A stretch of DNA of 48,477 nucleotides from JAGQRJ01 sp041402045 (GTDB lineage: Bacteria; Planctomycetota; J058): contig JAWKSZ010000066.1 in assembly GCA_041402045.1 (NCBI GenBank), positions 1-48,477 of the forward strand. Reading direction: 5' to 3'. The translations under genes were made by a program, and so were the position numbers. The notes beneath the pieces were generated by a model that saw only the letters and a list, made by a program, of their open reading frames with translations, was not told the DNA's origin and did no database searches. Each line of letters opens with the position of its first letter. Within the stretch, counting starts at the first letter, position 1. This document shows positions 42,078 to 48,477 of this stretch, piece after piece.

Positions 42078-43235
42078 TCACGCGCAGCGCGCCCAGGAGC
42101 TCGACCTGCGCGCGCAGCGCGGAAGCGAGGGCTGGCGCAGCGCGACCCGGAGCGCCGCCTCGCGCAGGCTCACCAGCTCGTCGACGGAGAACGCGCCGCG
42201 GCGCGCGCGCCGCGAGCCGACCCAGTCCCCGTCGGCCAGGGCCTCGGCCCGGGGCGGCGGGCGCTCGGGGCCTCGACCTCCCGCGTCCTTCCTGCGGCGC
42301 AGGGGCCGGGCGCGGGCTCGGCGCGGCGGCCCCACGCCGCCGCCGCCACGCCGCCGGCTACGAGCAGGGTCGTCAGCGCGAACAGCGCCAGGCCTCGGCG
42401 CCGCGGCAGCCCCCCGGCGTAGTCGAGCCCCCCGAGCCCTCCCCGAGCCCAGGGCGCAGGCGACCTCTGCCGCGCGGGGGCGCGCCTCGGGGTCCTTGGC
42501 CAAGCAGTCGTGCACGAGCCGCGCGAGGGAGGCGGGGACGTCCGGGCGCAAGGACCCCAACGGCGGCGGCGGACGGTCGAGGGCCTCGACCAGCTCGCCC
42601 AGGGTCTCCGCGAGCTGGGGCGGGCGCCCGCTGAGCACGCAGTAGAGCGTGGCCCCCAGCCCGTAGACGTCGCTCGCGGGGCCGATCCGCGCGACCTGCC
42701 CGGTGGCCTGCTCCGGCGGCCAGAACTGGGGGGTGCCGAGCATGGCCCCGCTGAGGGTCAGGCGCTCGAGGGGCTGCTCGCTCGACTCCAGCTTCACCAG
42801 GCCGAAGTCCGCGATCAGCGGCTCGCCCTGCTCGTCGAACAGCACGTTGTCGGGCTTGAGGTCGCGGTGCAGGATCCCGCGGGCGTGGAGGAAGGCCAGG
42901 GCGTCGGCCAGCCGCGCCCCGATCCGCACCGCCTCCGCGAGCGACAGCGGCCCGCGCACGAGCCGCGCCGCCAGCGTCTCCCCGCGCAGGAGCGGCAGCA
43001 CGAGGTAGGGCTCGCCCTCGTGCTCGCCGGCGGCGTAGCAGGGCATGACGTGGGGGTGGCGCGCCTGCGCCAGGGCCTCGCACTCCCGGCGGAAGCGCTG
43101 GCGCACGACGGGGTCGCGCACGCGCAGGGTCTTGAGCGCGACCTCGCGGTGCAGCCTCAGGTCGTAGGCGCGGTAGACCATGCCCATGCCGCCCTGGGCG
43201 ACCAGTTCCAGGATCCGATACCCGCCGAACTCCAC
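42078..43235 (-). CDS. Hanks-type serine/threonine protein kinase, frameshifted after the kinase domain
   Basis: The kinase domain is intact over about the first 260 residues: Gly-loop AQGGMGMVYRAYD, VALKTL lysine, catalytic HRDLKPDNVLFD, ADFGLVK and activation-segment GTPQFWPPEQATG. It ends LAKDPEARPRAAEVACAL. After 42450 the frame runs through Arg/Ala-rich nonsense, while a transmembrane helix (LALFALTTLLVAGGVAAAAWG) appears in another frame. The shift is in or beside a run of six Gs near 42450. The native protein was probably a membrane kinase with a large C-terminal sensor region (41001-42077). GTG 43235 has GGAGGGA upstream. Confidence 0.85.
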   Translation of the reverse strand: MEFGGYRILELVAQGGMGMVYRAYDLRLHREVALKTLRVRDPVVRQRFRRECEALAQARHPHVMPCYAAGEHEGEPYLVLPLLRGETLAARLVRGPLSLAEAVRIGARLADALAFLHARGILHRDLKPDNVLFDEQGEPLIADFGLVKLESSEQPLERLTLSGAMLGTPQFWPPEQATGQVARIGPASDVYGLGATLYCVLSGRPPQLAETLGELVEALDRPPPPLGSLRPDVPASLARLVHDCLAKDPEARPRAAEVACALGSGRARGARLRRGAAAAPRPGAVRADDPARSRRRGGGGVGPPRRARARPLRRRKDAGGRGPERPPPRAEALADGDWVGSRRARRGAFSVDELVSLREAALRVALRQPSLPRCARRSSSWARCA

Positions 43236-43282
43236 GTCCCTCCGGTGTAGCCCAGCCGTCCGGCCGGCGCCTTGCTCGCGGT

Positions 43283-44086
43283 TCACTCCACCTGCAGCGC
43301 GCGCAGCAGGGCCTCGGGCGCCCCCATGCACAGCGCGTAGAGCCCGAGCGCGCAGGCGTTGCCCAGGGCGTGCAGCGCGATCGGCGCCGCGAGCCCGTCG
43401 CTCTCGCGCACGAGCCAGCAGGCCAGGAGCGCGAAGCCATACTGGCAGGCGATCGCCAGCGGCTCGTCCCAGCCCGAGAGCACGTGCCACAGCCCGAAGC
43501 CGAGGGCGGTCAGGAGCGCCGCGCCGGCCCAGGGCAGGCGCTGACAGAGCCCGCGGAACACCACCCCGCGCCACACGACCTCCTCGGTCAGCGGCGCGAC
43601 CACGCAGAAGCGGAGCACGACCCAGGGCGCGGCCCAGCCCACGAACAGCCCGGGGAGCGCGAAGCCGTAGACCGCCCGCCGCAGCCCGCCGGGGTCGAGG
43701 GCGCCCCAGGCCAGAGCGCCCAGCGTCCCGGCCAGGCACACCCCGGGCACGATCCAGGTCAGGACCTGGAGCAGGAGCTCGCCGTCGCGCCGGGACGGGC
43801 GCACGCGCACCCCGGGCCCCAGGGCCAGGAGCCCCAGCGGCAGCCCCAGGACGAGCAGCGAGAGCGAGACCGCTTCGCGCCCGAACCACCCCTCGGCGAC
43901 GACCGCGCGCTCCTCGCTCCCCTCCCGCAGCACGCGGCGCTGCTGGAGCCGGCCGCCGTCGGGGAACCAGGCGTCGATCCGAGGCCCGATCCCGTCGAAC
44001 AGCGGGCGCCCGCTCGGGGTCTGGACCCCCTTGGGCAGGGTCCCGGCCAGGAACACCAGGAGCAGCGCGATCAGCGCCGCCCGCAC
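43283..44086 (-). CDS. CPBP-family intramembrane metalloprotease
   Basis: 267-aa polytopic protein with the CPBP (Abi, CAAX protease) motifs: EE in LTEEVVWRGVVFRGL (about residue 168), FGLWHVLSGW (about 199) and the final His/Asn in ALHALGNACAL (about 243). The acidic pair and the histidines form the membrane-embedded metal site. Bacterial members process or immunise against small peptides, or are of unknown target. An N-terminal extracytoplasmic loop of about 50 residues is present. GTG start. Lies between the kinase and a lipoprotein gene on the same strand. Confidence 0.87.
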   Translation of the reverse strand: MRAALIALLLVFLAGTLPKGVQTPSGRPLFDGIGPRIDAWFPDGGRLQQRRVLREGSEERAVVAEGWFGREAVSLSLLVLGLPLGLLALGPGVRVRPSRRDGELLLQVLTWIVPGVCLAGTLGALAWGALDPGGLRRAVYGFALPGLFVGWAAPWVVLRFCVVAPLTEEVVWRGVVFRGLCQRLPWAGAALLTALGFGLWHVLSGWDEPLAIACQYGFALLACWLVRESDGLAAPIALHALGNACALGLYALCMGAPEALLRALQVE

Positions 44087-44102
44087 CCCGGGCCCCGCGG
44101 AC

Positions 44103-44651
44103 TCAGTCAGCCGGCGGCTCCCCGCCGCGCCGCGGCACCTGCTCGAGCAGCGCCTCCAGGAGCTCCTCCGGGTCGACCTCCTCCCCCGACTCCACCTCCA
44201 GCGCGAAGGAGATCCAGTCCGGGCGGAACACGCCGTCGACCTCGCCCCCCAGGTGCAGGCTCACCCGCGAGGTGCTGCCCGCGGCGGTGGAGTGGGCCAC
44301 CGCGACCACGAGCGCGGGGTCCTCCTGCGCCTCGGCCCGGCGGTAGCCGCGCCCGCTGAGGGTGCCGTCGGCGCGGCCCAGGAGCGCGTCCAAGGGCGCC
44401 GGCGCCGCCGCGGAGGCGCCCACCCCGTCGGGGGTCCCCACCGGGCGATAGCGCGGGGCGAGGCGCGAGATCACCGGCGCAGGCTCCCCGTAGGCCCACA
44501 CCTCCGAGTCCTCGAGCACCGCGCTCAGGACCACGTAGCTCTCTTGCTCGGCGACCTTGAACCGCTCGGAGTAGGCCAGGACCTGCACGCTGACGGCGCT
44601 GCCGCAGCCGCAGAGCAGGACCAGCCCCAGGAGCGCGAGGCCGCGGGTCAC
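44103..44651 (-). CDS. Lipoprotein of unknown function (DUF4136-like)
   Basis: 182-aa lipoprotein, lipobox LLCGC at about residue 15. The body VSVQVLAYSERFKVAEQESYVVL, the GRGYRRAEAQEDPALVVAVAHS segment and an acidic C-terminus (EEVDPEELLEALLEQVP) vaguely resemble the DUF4136 layout, in which a RGY motif precedes an (A)D-LVV strand. The assignment is weak. GTG 44651 overlaps the TGA of pyrC (GTGA), so it is co-translated with dihydroorotase, with no obvious functional tie. Confidence 0.65.
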   Translation of the reverse strand: MTRGLALLGLVLLCGCGSAVSVQVLAYSERFKVAEQESYVVLSAVLEDSEVWAYGEPAPVISRLAPRYRPVGTPDGVGASAAAPAPLDALLGRADGTLSGRGYRRAEAQEDPALVVAVAHSTAAGSTSRVSLHLGGEVDGVFRPDWISFALEVESGEEVDPEELLEALLEQVPRRGGEPPAD

Positions 44652-45997
44652 GGGGCCTCGAAGCGCAGGGGCGCGCCCTGGGGCACCCCCGCCGTCGCGT
44701 GCTTGGCGTAGACCAGCCGCCCGCGGAGCACCGTGGCCACGGGCCAGCCCGAGAGCCGCATGCCCACGTAGGGGCTGAACCCGGCGCGCGAGCGCAGCCA
44801 CTCGAGCGGCAGCGGCCCGCGCTCGCGGGGGTCGACCAGGCACACGTCGCCGTCGTAGCCGACCTCGAGCGCGCCCTTGCCCGCGATCCCGTAGGCCTGG
44901 GCCGGCCCGCTCGCGGTGACCCGCACCACGTCCGCCAGCGACAGCCAGCCGTTCTCGACGGCGGTCAGGAGCAGGGGCAGGATCGTCTGCACCCCGGGGA
45001 TCCCTGACGGCGACTGGGGGTAGGGCCGGGCCTTCTCGGCCAGGGTGTGCGGGGCGTGGTCCGAGCCAATGCAGGTCAGGACCCCGTCGCGGAGCCCCGC
45101 GCGCAGCGCCTCCTGGTGCTCCAGGTCGCGCACCGGCGGGTTCATTTGCGCCAAGGAGCCCCAGCGCTCGTAGCACTCGGGGGCCGAGAGGAAGAGGTGG
45201 TTCGGGGTGACCTCCGCGGTGACCAGGTCGCCCAGGTCGCGCTCGCGGAGCATGGCCACCTCCTCGGCGGTGCTCACGTGCAGGAGGTGGATCTTGCGCC
45301 CGGTCTTCTCGGCGAGCTTCAGCAGGCGCTCGGTGGCCATGACCGCGCAGGCCACGTCGCGCACGTTGTGGTGCTCGCGGACCACGGCGCTCTCGTCGAG
45401 GGCCGCGTAGCGCTCGCGCAGCCGGGGCTCGTGCTCCGAGTGCACGGCCACCCGCCGCGAGCCCGAGCGCAGCACGCGCTCGAGGGTCGCGTCGTCGGGG
45501 ACGAGCAGGCTCCCGGTCGAGGAGCCCATGAACACCTTGATCCCGGCGCAGCCCGGGAGCTGCTCCCACTCGCCGAGCTGGTCCGCGTTGTCCTTGGTCG
45601 CCCCCAGGAAGAACGCGTGGTCGGCCCAGGAGCGGCCCTGGGCCCGGCGGAGCTTGTCCTCGAGCGCCGCGGGGTCGGTGGTCGTGGGCACCGTGTTGGG
45701 CATTTCCATGAAGCAGGTCACGCCGCCAGCGACCGCGGCCAGGGAGCCCGAGGCCAGGTCCTCCTTGTGGGTCCAGCCCGGCTCGCGGAAGTGGACCTGG
45801 GGGTCGATCAGCCCGGGGAACACCAGCTTGCCGTGGGCGTCGAGCTGGGGCGAGGAGACCGGCGCAGTGAGCTGGGGTCCGATCGCCGCGATCGCGCCCC
45901 CGCGGATCAGGAGGTCCCCGCGCTGGGGACCGTCGGGGGTGAGGAGCGTCCCCCCGTGAACGAACAGGTCGGCGGGCTCTGGGGCGGCGTCGTGCAT
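44648..45997 (-). CDS. pyrC: Dihydroorotase
   Basis: 449-aa amidohydrolase, closing carbamoyl-aspartate to dihydroorotate in pyrimidine synthesis. Motifs: LVFPGLIDPQVHFREPGWTHKEDL, the carboxylated-lysine region GIKVFMGSSTG, the HSEHEPR and HLLHVSTAEEV histidines, and IGSDHAPHT with the catalytic Asp. The first metal motif is QVH in place of HVH; I have seen this variant in a dihydroorotase subgroup, so it does not by itself mean loss of activity. Allantoinase is the main alternative. Its ATG faces a small divergent gene across about 96 bp. Confidence 0.88.
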   Translation of the reverse strand: MHDAAPEPADLFVHGGTLLTPDGPQRGDLLIRGGAIAAIGPQLTAPVSSPQLDAHGKLVFPGLIDPQVHFREPGWTHKEDLASGSLAAVAGGVTCFMEMPNTVPTTTDPAALEDKLRRAQGRSWADHAFFLGATKDNADQLGEWEQLPGCAGIKVFMGSSTGSLLVPDDATLERVLRSGSRRVAVHSEHEPRLRERYAALDESAVVREHHNVRDVACAVMATERLLKLAEKTGRKIHLLHVSTAEEVAMLRERDLGDLVTAEVTPNHLFLSAPECYERWGSLAQMNPPVRDLEHQEALRAGLRDGVLTCIGSDHAPHTLAEKARPYPQSPSGIPGVQTILPLLLTAVENGWLSLADVVRVTASGPAQAYGIAGKGALEVGYDGDVCLVDPRERGPLPLEWLRSRAGFSPYVGMRLSGWPVATVLRGRLVYAKHATAGVPQGAPLRFEAP

Positions 45998-46093
45998 GGG
46001 GCCTCGTGGGGGCTGGGCGAGGCCGACATGGTGCCATAGCGAAAAAATTTAGGGCGGGTTCAGACAGGTCACGGCGGCGTCGAAGAGTCCGGT

Positions 46094-46270
46094 ATGAACA
46101 CGCTCTGGCTGGCCTCGATCGCTGTCTCGTCCCCGGACACCCTGCTCCAGCTCGGCCTCCTGGCCACGACCTGGACCGGACTCATGACCGTGAGCTGGCA
46201 GCTCCACCGCCTGGGCTACTTCATGCGCGACCGCCTCCTGGGCGAAGGCGAGCCCGACTTCGCCTGCTAA
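46094..46270 (+). CDS. Small membrane protein
   Basis: 58-aa product MNTLWLASIAVSSPDTLLQL onwards, with a hydrophobic span (LLQLGLLATTWTGLMTV) and a basic/acidic tail ending GEPDFAC. It is too short for usual gene callers. Support comes from the AT-rich promoter-like stretch upstream (GAAAAAATTTAGG near 46040) and a hairpin directly after the stop. I recognise no family. Confidence 0.45.
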   Translation: MNTLWLASIAVSSPDTLLQLGLLATTWTGLMTVSWQLHRLGYFMRDRLLGEGEPDFAC

Positions 46271-46272
46271 AG

Positions 46273-46292
46273 GAGCGCGAGCAGGGGCGCTC
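46273..46292 (+). terminator. Hairpin after the 58-aa gene
   Basis: GAGCGC and GCGCTC pair around an 8-nt loop, starting 3 bp after the TAA. Short stem and no U-tract, so a weak candidate. Confidence 0.35.
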
Positions 46293-46392
46293 GCTGGCCG
46301 TGAGTCGGATCGCTTCGACCCTCCGGCGCACTCCAGCTCGCGCCTTCAGCAGGATAGGAACAGGCTCCGCCTCCACGCAGGCGCAGCCTAGG

Positions 46393-48000
46393 CTAGGCGC
46401 CTTCAGCGGCCTCGAGCCGCAGGAACATGGCCCGGGCCGCCCCGCGGCGGACCTTGCCGCTGGTGGTCACGGGGAACTCGCCGCGCTCGACGACGCGCAG
46501 GCCGTCCACGCTCAGTCCGCACGCCGCGCGCACCGCGCGCCGCACGCCGACGGTGACCGTGGGCAGCTCCGCGCCGCGCTCGAGCTCGAGCAGCACGCTC
46601 AGGCGCTCGAGGCCGTCGGGCCCCGGGGCGCCGAAGGCGGCCACCCGCCCCGGGCGCACGCCGGGCACCGCCTGGGCCGCCCACTCGACCTCTGCGGGGT
46701 GGTGGTTGTGCCCGCGCAGAATGATCACGTCCTTGATCCGCCCGGTGACGTAGAGCTGGCCCTCGTAGAGGAAGCCCAGGTCCCCGGTCTCGAGCGGGCC
46801 CTCCCGGGGCGGCTCGCCCACGTAGCCCGCGTGCAGGTTCTCGCCCTGGACCAGGACCTGGCCGACCTCGCCCTCGGGCAGCCGGCGCCCCTCGCCGTCG
46901 GCGATCCACACCTCGACGTCGGGCAGCGGCGGGCCGTTGCCCACGAGCACCTGCGCGTCGGCCTCGTCGGCGGGCGGCTCGACCCGCCCGCCTTCGGCGA
47001 GGGCGCTGCGGCTGAGGGTCAGCGCGCGATACGGCTCTCGCCCAGGATCGAGACGCCGACGGTAGCCTCCGCCAGGCCGTAGCTCGGGCTGGCGCAGCGC
47101 CGTCGCCGGCAGGCCGGCCGCGGCGAAGCGCGCCTGGAACGCGGCGAGCACCGGCGCCGGCACGGGCTCGGCCCCCACGAGCACGCTCGCGAGCCGCGAG
47201 AGGTCGAGCTCCGCGAGCTCCTGGTCGCTGACCCGGCGCGCGGCGTAGGCCAGAGCGAAGGTCGGGACCGCGCTGCGCACGTGCCGCCCAGGCGCGTCGC
47301 CGACCGCGCGCAGCCACGTCGCCGGGCGGCGGAGGAAGTCCAGCGGGCGCAGGAGGTGGACGTAGGCGTCCTCGAGCAGGGGCGTGAGGAACCCGGCCAC
47401 GAGCCCCATGTCGTGGAACAGCGGGAGCCAGAACACGCCGGCGTCGCCCTGGACGCCGCCGTGGGCCCGCGCGATCTGGTCCACGTTGGCGCAGAGCGCG
47501 CCGCGGGGGATCTTCACCGCGCGCGGCGGGCCCGAGCTGCCCGAGGTGAGCTGGAGGTAGAGCAGCGCGTCGTCAGGGAGCGCGCGCGCGACCTCGACCC
47601 GGGCCCCCGACGTGAGCTGGTCCGGGGTCCAGCGCGGGACGCCGCTGGCGGAGAGGGGCTCGACCAGCACCGGCTCGCACACGATCGCCCGGGGCTCGAG
47701 CAGGGTCACGACGTGGGTCAGCCGCGCGGCGAAGGGCCCCTCCGCGCCGACGCCCTCGGCCGAGCCCACGCAGGCGGGCACGACCCCCAGGCGGAAGCAG
47801 GCCAGGAGCAGCTCCAGGAGCTCCTCGGAGGTGGGGAGCGCCAGGAGCAGGCGGTCCCCGGGCTCGAGGCCGTGCGCCTCGAGGGCGGCCGCCCGCTGGC
47901 GCGAGCGCTCGATCAGCGCGTCCCAGGGGATCCACTCCCCCTCGCGCACGCGCACGGCGGTCTGGTGCGGGGCGTCGAGGGCGGCGGTCAGCGCGCTCAC
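46393..48000 (-). CDS. Fatty acyl-AMP ligase (FAAL-like) with local frameshift
   Basis: 535-aa ANL-family enzyme that activates a fatty acid as acyl-AMP and loads it onto an acyl carrier protein. Motifs: LQLTSGSSGPPRAVK (P-loop-like), VFWLPLFHDMGLVAGFL typical of FAALs, VLVGAEPVP, ETGDLGFLYEGQLYVTGRIKDVIILRGHNHHP and C-terminal TTSGKVRR. Near 47040-47100 the frame reads RQPELRPGGGYRRRLDP, where another frame gives SYGLAEATVGVS, the expected A5 motif. Two compensating single-base indels about 60 bp apart explain this. GTG 48000 overlaps the ACP stop (GTGA). Confidence 0.85.
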   Translation of the reverse strand: MSALTAALDAPHQTAVRVREGEWIPWDALIERSRQRAAALEAHGLEPGDRLLLALPTSEELLELLLACFRLGVVPACVGSAEGVGAEGPFAARLTHVVTLLEPRAIVCEPVLVEPLSASGVPRWTPDQLTSGARVEVARALPDDALLYLQLTSGSSGPPRAVKIPRGALCANVDQIARAHGGVQGDAGVFWLPLFHDMGLVAGFLTPLLEDAYVHLLRPLDFLRRPATWLRAVGDAPGRHVRSAVPTFALAYAARRVSDQELAELDLSRLASVLVGAEPVPAPVLAAFQARFAAAGLPATALRQPELRPGGGYRRRLDPGREPYRALTLSRSALAEGGRVEPPADEADAQVLVGNGPPLPDVEVWIADGEGRRLPEGEVGQVLVQGENLHAGYVGEPPREGPLETGDLGFLYEGQLYVTGRIKDVIILRGHNHHPAEVEWAAQAVPGVRPGRVAAFGAPGPDGLERLSVLLELERGAELPTVTVGVRRAVRAACGLSVDGLRVVERGEFPVTTSGKVRRGAARAMFLRLEAAEGA

Positions 48001-48239
48001 GCGGCGTGCCTCGCCACGTAGCGCCCGAGCTCGCGCAGGGTCGTGATCTTGCTCAGCTCCTCCTCGGGGATCTTGAGCCCGTAGCGGTCCTCGACCCGGG
48101 CCACGACCTCGAGCACCTCGACCGAGTCCAGGCCGAAGTCGTTGAACTGGGAGCGCGGGTCGATCTCCGCCGGATCGAGCCCGCCGACCTCGACCAGGAG
48201 CTGCCGGGTGACCTCGATCACCTCCTCGGCGCTGGGCAT
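47997..48239 (-). CDS. Acyl carrier protein
   Basis: 80-aa acyl carrier protein with the 4'-phosphopantetheine serine in FNDFGLDSVEVLEVV (Ser near 38) and the usual four-helix length. ATG 48239 has GGAGGA five bases upstream. It is translationally coupled to the acyl-AMP ligase, so the ligase probably loads this ACP. This is a stand-alone pair used in lipid or polyketide initiation; what lies upstream is outside the window. Confidence 0.9.
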   Translation of the reverse strand: MPSAEEVIEVTRQLLVEVGGLDPAEIDPRSQFNDFGLDSVEVLEVVARVEDRYGLKIPEEELSKITTLRELGRYVARHAA

Positions 48240-48477
48240 ACGTCCTCCTCCCCGCAGCATGCCGTATCCCCCGGGCCCTCGCGAGAGCCCGCCGGGAGGC
48301 TCGGAGCCCGCGGAGCCTGCCGCTCTCCCACCCCCAACCCGTGCGTCCCTCCACCTCTCCGGAGGGGAGGGCTCCCGCGCCCCGCTCCCTCCTCGGCGCA
48401 GCTTCCCCCTCCGTCCCTCGCCGCACCCGACCCAGCGGAGCCTGCCGCCCTCCCACCCCCACCAACCCGTAGGGGCG
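48240..48477. other. Gene-free end with palindromic repeat motifs
   Basis: No gene seen. The stretch has CCTCCACCTCTCCGGAGGGG and two copies of GCGGAGCCTGCCG-CTCCCACCCCCA (about 48315 and 48436), which resemble the intergenic elements at 20.96-21.02 and 24.0-24.3 kb. The sequence is cut by the window end. Confidence 0.5.

Noticed and set aside
44648..45997. Dihydroorotase as inactive because of QVH in place of HVH
   Set aside because: The rest of the active site is intact and I recall this variant from a recognised subgroup, so loss of function is not supported.
48240..48477. A gene at the right edge
   Set aside because: No frame shows protein-like sequence; the stretch is repetitive and proline/serine-coded in all frames.

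Overview
The window is GC-rich bacterial chromosome with no rRNA or tRNA genes. Planctomycetota is the best guess, at moderate confidence. The pointers are zinc-ribbon membrane and pilin-like proteins, a prokaryotic RING finger, a serine/threonine kinase, tandem SPFH proteins beside a metal P-type ATPase, and a large protein of a type I associate with planctomycete ABC-permease operons. No marker gene settles the phylum. A bacterial selenoprotein shows that the host must decode UGA as selenocysteine.

Layout. 0-9.7 kb: CoA transferase, lipoprotein MsrB, MutS, the murein transglycosylase MltA, a flavin monooxygenase and small membrane proteins. 9.9-12.2 kb: malic enzyme/phosphotransacetylase (maeB) broken into frames. 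12.8-14.8 kb: TauE/SafE exporter with a DUF1634 partner, then an 80-aa SelW-type selenoprotein with an in-frame UGA and a SECIS hairpin. 15.2-20.2 kb: two PilZ proteins, an EI24-like membrane protein, an HtrA protease, LarE and a TPR lipoprotein. 20.1-24.0 kb: a phenolic-lipid type cluster (type III polyketide synthase, flavoprotein, ICMT-like methyltransferase) with a nearly identical duplicated 3' end of the synthase.

25.5-37.4 kb is a minus-strand string of eight genes: three SPFH proteins, a metal P-type ATPase, an ABC ATPase, two permeases and a large TPR-like protein. All seven junctions are the same 4-base GTGA overlap. Its ABC ATPase carries an in-frame insertion bounded by palindromes. 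37.7-48.5 kb: a pilin-like protein, a RING-finger plus arrestin-like fusion, a kinase with frameshifted tail, a CPBP protease, dihydroorotase, and an ACP plus fatty acyl-AMP ligase pair.

Intergenic DNA is rich in repeats: nested palindromes (1.9-2.3 kb), a perfect 36-bp inverted repeat (14.9-15.1 kb), a 42/126-bp hierarchical array (12.4-12.8 kb), a roughly 60-bp array inside the PKS duplication, a large imperfect palindrome (24.0-24.3 kb), and purine-rich and 54-bp arrays (40.5-41.0 kb). Several genes (maeB, the kinase tail, the acyl-AMP ligase) contain frameshifts, some in G/C runs, so sequence or assembly error must be considered there. Several promoters have a -10-like hexamer only 6-8 nt before the start codon, suggesting leaderless mRNAs.
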